Positions 17,331 to 26,216 of a stretch of DNA of 64,000 nt are shown here, piece by piece (position 1 is the first letter of the stretch; the number at the start of each line of letters is the position of its first letter). Made by a program: the position numbers and the translations under genes. Source of the stretch: Pseudolabrys sp035718275 (GTDB lineage Bacteria > Pseudomonadota > Alphaproteobacteria > Rhizobiales > Xanthobacteraceae). Below the pieces are notes generated by a model, which saw only the letters and a program-made list of their open reading frames with translations, was not told the DNA's origin and made no database searches. Location of the stretch: contig DASTHI010000033.1 of NCBI GenBank assembly GCA_035718275.1, forward strand, positions 1 to 64,000, in the 5' to 3' direction.

Positions 17331-17426
17331 CGATCCCCTTATCGCCATTTCTGACGATTCGTCCCATTTCACAAGAAAACGCGCCGGCAATGCGGCGCTC
17401 ACAGGAGAGCAGGTGAGAAAAAGTAA

Positions 17427-17636
17427 TTAGCGAACCGTCGCAGCATCGCGATCGGTGAACACAACCGGCCCACCAGCCTTCATGATTGCAGGATTTCGCG
17501 CGGCCATGATGTCGGTCCCCAGATTGAGCTCCCGGGCCGAGATGCCAATCACGGCTATCAGCAGTGCGGCAACAAGCCCCACCACCACGATTTTCACATG
17601 CGTGCCGCGGTCCGCCGTGTACAGAGACCAATTCAT
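17427..17636 (-). CDS. Small single-pass membrane protein
   Basis: A 69-residue protein with a hydrophobic segment (residues about 15-33, IVVVGLVAALLIAVIGISAR) and a short periplasmic or cytoplasmic tail ending in DAATVR. A very strong ribosome site, GGAGGAACGTC, precedes the ATG, which supports real expression. The family is not recognised. It lies 97 bp upstream of the lysozyme-like gene on the same strand and may be cotranscribed. Confidence 0.65.
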   Translation of the reverse strand: MNWSLYTADRGTHVKIVVVGLVAALLIAVIGISARELNLGTDIMAARNPAIMKAGGPVVFTDRDAATVR

Positions 17637-17806
17637 GACGTTCCTCCGGGGCGCCTCTTCCTCGTAAGTGTCCCCGTCCCGACACTAGGTTCACATCAAA
17701 CGTAGGGAGAAGACCCCGGGTTCCCAAGGGCGCCTCACGGATCGGTGAAAGCTCGTGATTGCGCGCAGATCCCCCTGGGTCCGACTCTGATGGGGCGGAA
17801 ACGGGG

Positions 17807-19927
17807 CTAAATGCTTCCGATGGTCTTTAGCCGGGCGCGGGGATGAATTTCGCTTTGGGAGAGCACAGGCGTTTGTGCGCGGAAGCGCTCGACGATTCCC
17901 CGGACAAACGGCCGCACTATGGCCGATGTGACGAGAACGGGCGCCTCGCCTTCGCGCGCCGCTTCCTCGAAGCGTTCGCGAACGAGGCTGATAAATTCCG
18001 AGAGCCGCGACGGCTGCATGGCAAGTTGCCTGTCATCTCCCTGGCCGACCATGGATTCCGCGAAGGCCTGTTCCCACGAGGCGGATAACGCGATCAGCGG
18101 CAAATAGCCGCCGGGATTTGTATGCTGAGCGCAAAGCTGGCGGGAGAGGCGGGCACGAACGTGTTCGGCTAGCATAACCGGATTGCGCGACGATCCGATG
18201 CCGTCGGCGACGCCTTCCAGAATCGTGGCGAGGTCGCGAATCGATACGCGCTCGGCAAGCAGGATTTGGAGTACGCGCTGGATTCCCGAAACTGTAATCA
18301 GGTTGGGCACCAGATCCTTGACCAGGTCGGATTGTTCTTTCGGCAGCTCCTTGAGAAGCTTTTGTACCTCGCCGTAAGAGAGCAGCTCGGCCATATTGTT
18401 CTTGAGCAGTTCGGTCAGGTGCGTTGAAAGCACGGTCGCAGCGTCGACGACCGTGTAGCCTTTCATCGATGCTTCTTCTTTGTGAGACGCATCGATCCAT
18501 GTTGCCGGCAGGCCGAAGGTCGGCTCCGTTGTGTGTGTGCCCGGCAATTTCACCTGCCCGCCGGCCGGATCCATGACCATGTACTGGCCGGCCCACAGTT
18601 TGCCGCTTCCGGCTTCGACTTCCTTTATCTTGATGACATACGAGTTGGCATCGAGCTGAACATTGTCGAGAAGCCGCACAGCGGGCATCACGAAACCCAT
18701 TTCGACGGCGAGCGAGCGGCGCAAAGCCTTGATTTGCTCGGTCAACCGGTCCGACCCGTCCGGGGCATTGACCAGCGGCAGCAGCGCGTAACCGAGTTCG
18801 ACCTTCAGGTCATCCATCTTGAGCGCAGCGGCGATCGGTTCGTCCGCGGCTTCGGTCTTGGCGGCCGCTTCCGTTCTTTTCGCTTCCGCCGCAAGCGTCA
18901 GCTTCGTGCGCTTGTCGACGATGAATGCGAGCGCGGTGGCGCCGCAGCCAAGGGCCAGAAATGGAATCATCGGGATTCCCGGCAGCATCGACATCACCAG
19001 CATGACAGCGCCGGACATGCCGAGCGCCTTGGGATATCCGGAGAGTTGGCTGAGCAGCGCCTTGTCGGCTGCACCGGTGACGCCCGCTTTCGAGACGAGC
19101 AAGCCGGCGGCGGTCGAAACGATCAAAGCCGGAACCTGGGTGACAAGCCCATCACCGACGGTCAGGACCGTGTAGGAATGTGCAGCATCGGCAAACGAAA
19201 GCCCTTGTTGCGCGATTCCGATAATCATCCCGCCGATGACATTGATGAAGACCACCAGCAGTCCGGCGATGGCGTCGCCACGCACGAATTTGGACGCGCC
19301 GTCCATGGCGCCGAAGAAGCCGCCTTCGTCCTCAAGCTTCTGTCTACGCCGCCTCGCTTCCTTTTCATCGATGAGTCCGGCTGAAAGATCGGCATCGATG
19401 GCCATCTGTTTGCCGGGCATGGCGTCCAAATGAAACCTGGCAGCCACTTCCGCAATGCGTCCGGAACCCTTCGTGATCACAACGAAGTTGACGATGATGA
19501 GAATCGTGAAGACGATGATTCCGATCACGAAATTGCCGCTCATCACGAAATTGCCGAATGCCTCGATCACGTGGCCGGCGGCATCGGTGCCTTCGTGCCC
19601 GCGCGAGAGGATCAAGCGCGTCGAGGCAAGATTGAGCGCGAGCCGCAGCATGGTCGCGATCAGCAGGACCGTCGGAAAGGCCGAGAATTCAAGCGGCGTG
19701 TGAATGAACAGCGCCGTCATCAGAATGAGGACGGAGAAGATGATCGAAATTGCCAGCGAGAAGTCTAGCAGCAAGGGCGGCAGCGGAAGGATCAGCACGA
19801 CCAGGATCGTGAGCACGCCGATCGCAAGCGCGATGTCACCGCGTCTGAAAAACGCGCCGATCTCGCCAAAGCCGGGCAGTCTGATGGCAGCAACGGAATT
19901 CGCCGGAACGGCAGTCATGTCGCTCAT
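17807..19927 (-). CDS. flhA: Flagellar export gate protein FlhA
   Basis: A 706-residue integral membrane component of the flagellar type III export gate. Eight N-terminal transmembrane segments (about 25-340) include the conserved LLIATMLRLALNLASTRLIL and the cytoplasmic FHLDAMPGKQMAIDADL and RRRRQKLEDEGGFFGAMDGA loops. A large cytoplasmic substrate-docking domain follows (about 370-700). Full length for the family. A CtrA box plus FlbD-type palindrome lies 145-185 bp upstream. Confidence 0.97.
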   Translation of the reverse strand: MSDMTAVPANSVAAIRLPGFGEIGAFFRRGDIALAIGVLTILVVLILPLPPLLLDFSLAISIIFSVLILMTALFIHTPLEFSAFPTVLLIATMLRLALNLASTRLILSRGHEGTDAAGHVIEAFGNFVMSGNFVIGIIVFTILIIVNFVVITKGSGRIAEVAARFHLDAMPGKQMAIDADLSAGLIDEKEARRRRQKLEDEGGFFGAMDGASKFVRGDAIAGLLVVFINVIGGMIIGIAQQGLSFADAAHSYTVLTVGDGLVTQVPALIVSTAAGLLVSKAGVTGAADKALLSQLSGYPKALGMSGAVMLVMSMLPGIPMIPFLALGCGATALAFIVDKRTKLTLAAEAKRTEAAAKTEAADEPIAAALKMDDLKVELGYALLPLVNAPDGSDRLTEQIKALRRSLAVEMGFVMPAVRLLDNVQLDANSYVIKIKEVEAGSGKLWAGQYMVMDPAGGQVKLPGTHTTEPTFGLPATWIDASHKEEASMKGYTVVDAATVLSTHLTELLKNNMAELLSYGEVQKLLKELPKEQSDLVKDLVPNLITVSGIQRVLQILLAERVSIRDLATILEGVADGIGSSRNPVMLAEHVRARLSRQLCAQHTNPGGYLPLIALSASWEQAFAESMVGQGDDRQLAMQPSRLSEFISLVRERFEEAAREGEAPVLVTSAIVRPFVRGIVERFRAQTPVLSQSEIHPRARLKTIGSI

Positions 19928-20071
19928 TGCGAAGATCGCGTCCGGTGTTTCACTGTTGAGGCGTAGCCGCTCCCGAAAGGCCGCGGCCTGAGCCTTAGCC
20001 GGCGTGCAGTGCGCGATTTAAAAAAAACGGACATAGGTAGGTGCCGGATTGCGATTGCGAGTCGAGGTCCC

Positions 20072-20112
20072 CCGGCAATATTTGCCCAGTTTATGGTTAG
20101 CGGGGCGTTAAC
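20072..20112 (-). promoter_or_regulatory. flhA promoter: CtrA box plus FlbD-type palindrome
   Basis: In plus-strand terms, CCGGCAATATTTGCC (20072-20086), the spacer CAGTTTATGG and TTAG-N7-TTAAC (20097-20112). The same three parts with the same 10-base spacer precede fliF. Read toward flhA the order is CtrA box, spacer, palindrome. The palindrome resembles Caulobacter ftr elements bound by FlbD. Its place downstream of the CtrA box fits a repressor site, as in Caulobacter fliF. Confidence 0.7.
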
Positions 20113-20124
20113 ACCGGATCCGGA

Positions 20125-20496
20125 TCAGTCGTCGAGCGGCGGAAAACGATGCAGCCCATCCGGCCCGAGCGGAAGCGGATCGACGCCAAGAACGTCGGCT
20201 GCGATGAGTGGCCCGTACAAATGCGGAAAGAGGTCGCCGCCGCGGGACGGCTCCCATTTCAGACGATTGCCGAGACTGCTCACCGCGACGCCTAGAAGCA
20301 GCAGGCCTGCTTTGCGGGCAAAATGCCTTTTTGCCGTGGCAGCAACCTGAGCCGCCGTGGAGAAATGAATGAAACCGCTCTCGCGGTCGACCGCGGAGCC
20401 GTGGAAAACACCTGCAGCCTCCGCTTCCCGCCACAGCGCGGCGGGGCAGATCTTGTAAATGACTTTCGGACGGGTGCCCGACTGCCCGTCGCTCAC
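20125..20496 (-). CDS. DUF952-family protein coupled to flbD
   Basis: A 123-residue protein matching DUF952: VIYKICPAALWREAEAAGVF, then ESGFIHFSTAAQVAATAKRH and DLFPHLYGPL. The function is not known; the fold is related to small ADP-ribosyltransferase-like domains only by family description. The GTG start at 20496 overlaps the flbD TGA stop (GTGA), so it is read as translationally coupled to flbD. The flhA promoter lies in the 200-bp gap after it. Confidence 0.8.
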   Translation of the reverse strand: MSDGQSGTRPKVIYKICPAALWREAEAAGVFHGSAVDRESGFIHFSTAAQVAATAKRHFARKAGLLLLGVAVSSLGNRLKWEPSRGGDLFPHLYGPLIAADVLGVDPLPLGPDGLHRFPPLDD

Positions 20497-21866
20497 GCAG
20501 CGCCTTTCAGCGGCTCGCCACCATGCGGCGGCGGAATGGGGGCCCCGGCCGCCGCGTATTCGTTGAGCTTGTTGCGCAGCGTACGGATCGAGATGCCCAG
20601 AATGTTCGCCGCGTGCGTCCTGTTTCCGAGACAATGCTTGAGCGTCTCCAGAATCAGATCCCGCTCGACCTCGGCAACGGTACGACCGACGAGGCTGCGC
20701 GTGACCTGCTCAGCTGCAATGGCCGCCTGGGTCGCAATATCGCTGGCGCGCCCCTGGTCCAGCCGCGCACCGTCGGGCGACAACAGCCCGTCGACACCGA
20801 TTTCAATGCCGGTCGAGAGGAGCACGGCGCGATGAAGGGTATTCTCGAGCTCTCGTACATTGCCCGGCCAACGATTAACGCTGAGCGCGCGATGTGCTTC
20901 CGCAGACAATGGCCGCAGAGGCAGTCCATTCGCCTGCGAATACTTTTTGACGAAGTGCCGGGCCAGTTCACCGATGTCGGCGGGTCGCTCCCGCAGGGGC
21001 GGAATCTTGAGGTTCACCACATTTAAGCGGAACAGCAGATCCTCGCGAAATTTTCCCTCCCGCACGGCATCGGCAAGATTGCGGTTCGATGTCGCGATGA
21101 TGCGGATGTCGACCGGAACGGGTCGGCCGCCTCCGACTCGATCGATCACCCGTTCCTGTATCGCGCGCAACAGCTTGGCCTGAAGCCGCACGTCCATTTC
21201 GGAAATTTCGTCGAGAAGCAGTGTACCGCCATTCGCTTCCTCGAATTTCCCGATCCGGCGGGCGAGGGCGCCGGTAAACGCGCCTTTCTCGTGCCCGAAC
21301 AGCTCCGATTCGAGCAGGTTTTCAGGAATGGCGGCGCAGTTGACCGTGATGAAGGGCCGTTTGGCGCGCCCGCTTCGCGCGTGTACAAAGCGTGCGAGCA
21401 CCTCCTTGCCGGTGCCGCTCTCTCCGGTGATGAGCACGGAAGCATCCGAAATCGCGATCTGCTGTGCAAGCTTGACGACTTTCGCCATGGCTTCATCGCG
21501 ATAGATCATCTCCTTGTCATCAGTGGCGACTGCAGCGAGCACGGCGGCGATGAGGTCAGGATCCGGCGGCAGTGGAATGTATTCCTTCGCGCCTGCGTGA
21601 ATAGCGTTCACGGCAGCACGCGCGTCATTGGTCACGCCGCAGGCAACTATGGGAACATGGATTCGCTCGGAATCGAGCCGCGCAACGAGATCGCGGATGT
21701 CGAGCGTCACATCCACCATCAGCAGATCGGCGCCGCGACCGGAGCGAAGCACCGCAAGGGCCTGCTCGTTGCTTTCCGCGTGAGTGACGCTAGCTCCCTT
21801 CTCCATCGCAAGCTTGGTTGCTGTGGTGAGCTGGCCGCCGAGCGTGCCGACAATGAGGAGGCGCAT
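20493..21866 (-). CDS. flbD: Sigma-54-dependent flagellar regulator FlbD
   Basis: A 457-residue NtrC-family activator of late flagellar genes. An atypical N-terminal receiver (1-115) keeps an Asp in LLMVDVTLD. The AAA+ domain (about 130-365) has Walker A GESGTGKE, the sigma-54 contact loop GAFTGA (intact) and GGTLLLDEISEM. A C-terminal Fis-type HTH (about 400-440) contains CLGNRTHAANILGISIRTLR. In Caulobacter FlbD activates sigma-54 promoters and represses fliF through ftr sites. Last core gene of the fliF operon. Confidence 0.95.
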   Translation of the reverse strand: MRLLIVGTLGGQLTTATKLAMEKGASVTHAESNEQALAVLRSGRGADLLMVDVTLDIRDLVARLDSERIHVPIVACGVTNDARAAVNAIHAGAKEYIPLPPDPDLIAAVLAAVATDDKEMIYRDEAMAKVVKLAQQIAISDASVLITGESGTGKEVLARFVHARSGRAKRPFITVNCAAIPENLLESELFGHEKGAFTGALARRIGKFEEANGGTLLLDEISEMDVRLQAKLLRAIQERVIDRVGGGRPVPVDIRIIATSNRNLADAVREGKFREDLLFRLNVVNLKIPPLRERPADIGELARHFVKKYSQANGLPLRPLSAEAHRALSVNRWPGNVRELENTLHRAVLLSTGIEIGVDGLLSPDGARLDQGRASDIATQAAIAAEQVTRSLVGRTVAEVERDLILETLKHCLGNRTHAANILGISIRTLRNKLNEYAAAGAPIPPPHGGEPLKGAA

Positions 21867-21913
21867 GGCTTAGCTCCGTGTATGTCCCGAAAATTGGCGG
21901 ATCGAGAATGCCA

Positions 21914-22273
21914 TCAGTTATGGTCCGACTTGATGATTTCAGTCATGGTCACCCCGAGCTTGTCTTCAACGAGTACCACCTCACCGCGGGCCACCAGCCG
22001 GTTGTTGACGTAGATATCGATGGCTTCGCCGACCTTGCGGTCCAGTTCGAGCACCGCTCCGGGGCCGAGTTTGAGCAGATCGCCGACTTCCATGTGGGCG
22101 CGGCCAAGCACTGCCGAAACCTGGACCGGAACGTCAAACACCGCCTCGAGGTCCGCAGCGCCGCGACTGGTCTCATCAGTGTCCGAGGGCGCTAGACTGC
22201 CGGCGTCAGGCACGACCTGCACGTCACCGCTTTCGAGATCGGGGAGGGGAACCTTTTTATCGTCGTCACTCAT
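21914..22273 (-). CDS. fliN: Flagellar motor switch protein FliN
   Basis: A 119-residue C-ring protein. An acidic N-terminal 40 residues is followed by the SpoA/FliN domain: VFDVPVQVSAVLGRAHMEVG, then LKLGPGAVLELDRKVGEAID and VNNRLVARGEVVLVEDKLGV. It contributes to rotation switching and export-apparatus docking. Its ATG overlaps the fliH stop, and flbD follows after 47 bp. Confidence 0.95.
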   Translation of the reverse strand: MSDDDKKVPLPDLESGDVQVVPDAGSLAPSDTDETSRGAADLEAVFDVPVQVSAVLGRAHMEVGDLLKLGPGAVLELDRKVGEAIDIYVNNRLVARGEVVLVEDKLGVTMTEIIKSDHN

Positions 22274-22908
22274 TCTTTATCTCCAGAATTCCTTCCAGCC
22301 GGCGTGCTGCGGGCGGATATGTACCGCGCCACCATTTCCTCGATCGCGGTTGCGGTCGAGGACTGGTCACGTACAAGGCCGCCGTTTGCCCATTCGATGC
22401 GGCAGTCGCCGGGACCCAAAAATTCATCGGAAGTGATCGCTAGCCGGCCCTCGAAACCGCGCATACGCGCGATCTCCTCGATCTTATCTTTTGCCGTTTC
22501 ATAAATCGCCGGTGCGACGCGGACTGCGACATGCGGAGATGCGACGAGATGGTGAAAGGACTCCGTCGCAAGCGCGGATATTTCCGCGAATGGCTCGCGC
22601 GAAATAAGCGCCGGCGCAAGCTTGCTGGCAACGGCGACCGCCACTTCCACGGCCTCGGTCTCGAGCCGGGTCTCGATCGCGCCGAGAGCGCTATCGAGGC
22701 GGCCGAGATTGTCCCCGATCACCGAAAGGGCCGCGGCAATGCGCTCCGCAGTCTCCTGTTGAGCCTGCTCCTGTCCGGCGGCGAAGCCTTTGCGGTAAGC
22801 CTGCGACTCGGCATCGGCGCGCCGCCGCTCGTGTTCGACAAGGGTGATCGTCGGTTTCTCGCCGGTGGCGAAATCCTCGTCGAAAAGATATTTGGCCGCT
22901 GCTTTCAT
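22270..22908 (-). CDS. fliH: FliH/FlbE-like flagellar assembly protein
   Basis: A 212-residue mostly helical protein, with an Ala/Glu/Gln-rich stretch around residues 30-60 (RKGFAAGQEQAQQETAERIA) and a C-terminal domain with GDCRIEWANGGLVRD, a typical FliH motif. FliH binds and restrains the FliI ATPase. The equivalent gene in the Caulobacter fliF operon is called flbE. It begins 6 bp after fliG and overlaps fliN by 4 bp. Confidence 0.88.
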   Translation of the reverse strand: MKAAAKYLFDEDFATGEKPTITLVEHERRRADAESQAYRKGFAAGQEQAQQETAERIAAALSVIGDNLGRLDSALGAIETRLETEAVEVAVAVASKLAPALISREPFAEISALATESFHHLVASPHVAVRVAPAIYETAKDKIEEIARMRGFEGRLAITSDEFLGPGDCRIEWANGGLVRDQSSTATAIEEMVARYISARSTPAGRNSGDKE

Positions 22909-22914
22909 TGGTTC

Positions 22915-24021
22915 TCAGTAAATCAGTTCGTCTTCGCCGCGACTCTTCGAAATCAGGATTTCGCCCTTGGCCGCCAGATCCTTCGCAACATTGACAAGCA
23001 GAGCCTGCGCCTCATCGACATCCCGCAGCCGCACCGGACCCATGGCCTGCATGTCCTCGACGAGAAGCTTGGCCGCGCGGCTCGACATATTTGTAAAAAA
23101 GAATTGGCGTACGGTTTCGTTGGCGCCTTTCAGCGCAACCGCCAGCTTTTCCTTGTCAATGTTGCGCATCAGCGTCTGCGCCGAGCCGGTGTCGAGTTTT
23201 ACGAGGTCATCGAAGGTGAACATCAGCGCCTTGATGCGTTCGGCTGCGTCACGATTCTCCTCTTCGAGCGCAGTCAGAAAACGTGTCTCCGTTTGCCGGT
23301 CGAAATTGTTGAAGATCTCGGCCATCACCTCGTGTGGGTCGCGGCGGCGAGTCTGGGATAGATTTGACATGAACTCGGTGCGAAGGGTCTGCTCGACGCG
23401 CTCGATGACTTCCTTTTGCACCGCCTCCATCTTGAGCATGCGATTGACGCAGTCGAGCGAGAGTTCTTCGGGCAGGATCGAAAGCACCCGGGCGGCGTGT
23501 TCCGGCCGCAGTTTCGACAGCACAACGGCGACGGTCTGCGGGTATTCGTTTTTGAGATAGTTTGCCAGAACCTCTTCCTGGACGTTGGCGAGCTTTTCCC
23601 ACATGTTGCGGCCGGCGGGGCCACGAATTTCGTCCATGATGCCGCCGACGCGTTCAGGCGGCAGATACTGTTTGAGCAAGCGCTCGGTTGCGTCATAGTT
23701 GCCGAGCAGGGCACCTGATGCGGACATTCGCGAGACAAATTCGAGCAATAACTGTTCGACAGATTCCGCCTCGATCGTGCCAAGCGATGACATCACGATT
23801 GAGATTTCGCGCAATTCGTCGTCATCGAGCAGATTGAATATCTTGGCCCCATACTGATCGCCTAGCGAGAGCATGAGAACGGCGGCGCGTTCGGGGCCCG
23901 TGAGCTTGCGGGAGCGTTCGGTCGGCTGTGGGCGCTTGGACAGCTCGGCCATGAGACCGCCGATGTCTTCGCGAACGTGCTTTTCCTTATCTTTTCTGTT
24001 TTCGGCGTAGGCTGATGGCAT
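22915..24021 (-). CDS. fliG: Flagellar motor switch protein FliG
   Basis: A 368-residue rotor protein that contacts FliF and the stator. Three armadillo-like domains are seen: N-terminal (GPERAAVLMLSLGD), middle (NYLKNEYPQTVAVVLSKLRP) and C-terminal (FTFDDLVKLDTGSAQTLMRN with charged torque-generating residues). The N-terminus carries about 35 extra charged residues before the first domain. It follows fliF after 3 bp. Confidence 0.96.
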   Translation of the reverse strand: MPSAYAENRKDKEKHVREDIGGLMAELSKRPQPTERSRKLTGPERAAVLMLSLGDQYGAKIFNLLDDDELREISIVMSSLGTIEAESVEQLLLEFVSRMSASGALLGNYDATERLLKQYLPPERVGGIMDEIRGPAGRNMWEKLANVQEEVLANYLKNEYPQTVAVVLSKLRPEHAARVLSILPEELSLDCVNRMLKMEAVQKEVIERVEQTLRTEFMSNLSQTRRRDPHEVMAEIFNNFDRQTETRFLTALEEENRDAAERIKALMFTFDDLVKLDTGSAQTLMRNIDKEKLAVALKGANETVRQFFFTNMSSRAAKLLVEDMQAMGPVRLRDVDEAQALLVNVAKDLAAKGEILISKSRGEDELIY

Positions 24022-24024
24022 GGC

Positions 24025-25722
24025 TCAGGCTGCATCCTCATGGAGCCAGTTGCGGATTATGGAAACGGCCTCGTGCGGATTTTTATCGGCGAGCTCACCG
24101 ACCTTCTGCACGGACTGGGCATGCACTTGTCCTTGCACTTTGGCGATGTCGATCATTGCGGACGTACGGTTCGAAATCGCGACCGATTCGTCGCCTCCGA
24201 CGATCGACACGTTCGGTCCGCCGGTCGAGGTGATGCTGCCATTGACGCCCGAAAGCAGCACACCGCCTGTGGCGGGCTCGCCGCTCGCCGGCGCTGGCGC
24301 ACTCGCAAAGGCGAATGGCGCTGCAGCTCCTTCGGGCGTGATGATGCGCCGGACCAGCGGACGCACGACCATGAACAGTACCACGAGGCCGAGCAGGGCC
24401 ATTACGCCTTTTTCGGCGGCTCCCATGATGTCGTCTTTGGTGAATTGCAGATAGCTCATCCAGCCGGTGGGCTCGTTGATCGGTGATGGCTTCGGATCGG
24501 CGAAACGCAGATTGACGACCTCGACCTGGTCCCCACGTTTGGCGTCAAAGCCGATCGCCGAACGTACGAGTGCTGCAATGCGGTCCAGCTCTTCTTTGGG
24601 ACGCGGCTGATAGGCAACCTCGCCCTTGTCATTCTTGTTATAGGTCCCGTCCACGAGCACGGCTGCGGAAATCCGATTGACTCGCCCGGCCTCGATCACC
24701 TCAGTCTTTGTGGTGCGCGAAATTTCGTAGTTGATGATTTCTTCGGTCTTGCGGCTTTGATCTCCGCGGTTGGCTGGCTCAGGCTGCTGCCTGTTGCCAC
24801 CCGGCAATTCCGTTCCGACCGACACCGCTCCTTCCTTGTTGTCGATCGTCGCCGATTGCTCCTCGCGAGTCTGGCTCGACCTCACCACGCGGCCGTCGGG
24901 ATCGAACTTATCCGAGGTCTGGGTAATACGGTTGACGTCAAAGTCGGCATTGATCTGCACGCGTGCGTGACCCGGGCCAACCACTGAAGACACGATGGTC
25001 TCGACCTCGTTGCGCAGCCGATTCTCATACGCCAGCTTGCGCTCGTCGGAACTGATGCCGTTGAGCGGATTATCGGGCGTCGCCCCGTCGGCGAGCAGCT
25101 TGCCGGTTTCGTCGATAACCGATACGCGCTCCGGCTTCAGTCCGTGCACCGCCGTCGCGACCAGATGCCGGACGGCGCGCACCTGTTGTGGCTCGAGCGT
25201 GCCACGTACCTTCAGAACGATCGAGGCTGAAGCATCGACCTTCTCGCGCGAGAACAGGGGTCGCTCGGGCAGGACGAGATGAACTCGGGCGGCTTGCACC
25301 CTGTCGATGCTGCGGATAGTGCGGGCCAGTTCGCCTTCGAGCGCGCGCAGATGATTGATGTTCTGGACGAACGTGGTTGCACCAAGGGCATCGGTCTTGT
25401 CGAAGATTTCGTAGCCGACGCCGCCCCCCTTTGGCAGGCCCGACTCCGCTAGCTTCATCCGCAGCCGCGCGACCTTGTCCTTCGGCGCCATGATGATCGC
25501 GCCGTCGTTCTTGAGCTGATAAGGAACGCCCTGGCGTTCCAGGTCCTTGATGATGGAAGCGCTGTCGTCCACCGAAAGATCGGTGAATAGCGGCACCATC
25601 TGCGGCGTCATCATCTGGGTCATCAGGAACGCGAAGCAACCGACTAGGGCGAGCGTCACAGCGCCCATCGCCGTCAATCGCGCAGCACCCAACGACTTCA
25701 CGAAATCGAAGAAAGCTTGCAC
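24025..25722 (-). CDS. fliF: Flagellar MS-ring protein FliF
   Basis: A 565-residue membrane protein forming the MS ring, the first structure assembled. A transmembrane segment near residues 10-40 is followed by the PrgK/YscJ-type ring modules (VPYQLKNDGAIIMAPKDKV, then SIDRVQAARVHLVLPERPLF), a second transmembrane segment at about 440-460 and a FliG-binding C-terminal tail. The GTG at 25722 is chosen because a longer TTG start at 25770 would fall inside the FlbD-type palindrome of the promoter. First gene of the fliF-fliG-fliH-fliN-flbD operon. Confidence 0.94.
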   Translation of the reverse strand: MQAFFDFVKSLGAARLTAMGAVTLALVGCFAFLMTQMMTPQMVPLFTDLSVDDSASIIKDLERQGVPYQLKNDGAIIMAPKDKVARLRMKLAESGLPKGGGVGYEIFDKTDALGATTFVQNINHLRALEGELARTIRSIDRVQAARVHLVLPERPLFSREKVDASASIVLKVRGTLEPQQVRAVRHLVATAVHGLKPERVSVIDETGKLLADGATPDNPLNGISSDERKLAYENRLRNEVETIVSSVVGPGHARVQINADFDVNRITQTSDKFDPDGRVVRSSQTREEQSATIDNKEGAVSVGTELPGGNRQQPEPANRGDQSRKTEEIINYEISRTTKTEVIEAGRVNRISAAVLVDGTYNKNDKGEVAYQPRPKEELDRIAALVRSAIGFDAKRGDQVEVVNLRFADPKPSPINEPTGWMSYLQFTKDDIMGAAEKGVMALLGLVVLFMVVRPLVRRIITPEGAAAPFAFASAPAPASGEPATGGVLLSGVNGSITSTGGPNVSIVGGDESVAISNRTSAMIDIAKVQGQVHAQSVQKVGELADKNPHEAVSIIRNWLHEDAA

Positions 25723-25763
25723 CGTCCCGTCCTGCCCGCAGAAGGCGCGATCAAGCGCCTTAC

Positions 25764-25804
25764 CCGGCAAGATTTGCCCAGTTTAAGGTTAGCGTCCGGT
25801 TAAT
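25764..25804 (-). promoter_or_regulatory. fliF promoter: CtrA box plus FlbD-type palindrome
   Basis: In plus-strand terms, CCGGCAAGATTTGCC (25764-25778), the spacer CAGTTTAAGG and TTAG-N7-TTAA (25789-25803). The layout and spacer are nearly identical to the flhA promoter. In Caulobacter, fliF is activated by CtrA and repressed by FlbD at an ftr site in the promoter; the arrangement here fits that circuit. Confidence 0.72.
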
Positions 25805-25819
25805 GAGCGGCTTGCCTGA

Positions 25820-25854
25820 GCGCAAAAATGAAAGTTGCCGGCATGCGCCGGCAA
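25820..25854 (-). terminator. Probable terminator after sciP
   Basis: Minus-strand reading gives an 8-bp stem (TTGCCGGC with GCCGGCAA, 25835-25854) and a 4-base loop, followed by CTTTCATTTTT. It begins 27 bp after the sciP stop and ends just before the fliF CtrA box, so it would isolate sciP from the fliF operon. Confidence 0.65.
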
Positions 25855-25880
25855 TGCGGGTTGCGGCACGCCCGCCGTGG

Positions 25881-26156
25881 CTACTGACGATACTGCTGAA
25901 TGCGTGTGGTGCGTAGGCCAGCAAGCCCGTGCTGGTCGATCGAGTACTGCCACGAAAGAAACTCTTCGACCGTCAACGTATAGCGGGCGCAAGCTTCCTC
26001 GAGCGACAACAGGCCGCCCCGGACCGCGGCCACCACCTCAGCCTTTCGGCGGATGACCCAGCGCTTGGTTGTCGGCGGCGGCAGATCCGCAATGGTCAGC
26101 GGACTGCCATCTGGCCCGATCACATACTTGACCCTCGGGCGATGGGGTTCGGTCAT
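25881..26156 (-). CDS. sciP: CtrA inhibitory protein SciP (DUF1153)
   Basis: A 91-residue protein with the DUF1153 signature: VIGPDGSPLTIADLPPP, then KRWVIRRKAEVVAAVRGGLL and the HTH-like SLEEACARYTLTVEEFLSWQ. In Caulobacter SciP binds DNA and CtrA and blocks CtrA-dependent transcription in swarmer cells. The ATG at 26156 is chosen; a GTG at 26168 is also possible. It is encoded just upstream of the fliF operon, whose promoter is a CtrA target. Confidence 0.92.
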   Translation of the reverse strand: MTEPHRPRVKYVIGPDGSPLTIADLPPPTTKRWVIRRKAEVVAAVRGGLLSLEEACARYTLTVEEFLSWQYSIDQHGLAGLRTTRIQQYRQ

Positions 26157-26216
26157 TGGTACACTCACAAGGACAAGACACCACAGATACTTCGGAAAAA
26201 ACTACAGGTGCCGGCT

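Noticed and set aside
25723..25770. Longer N-terminus for FliF from a TTG at 25770
   Set aside because: It would begin inside the promoter palindrome and has no ribosome site.
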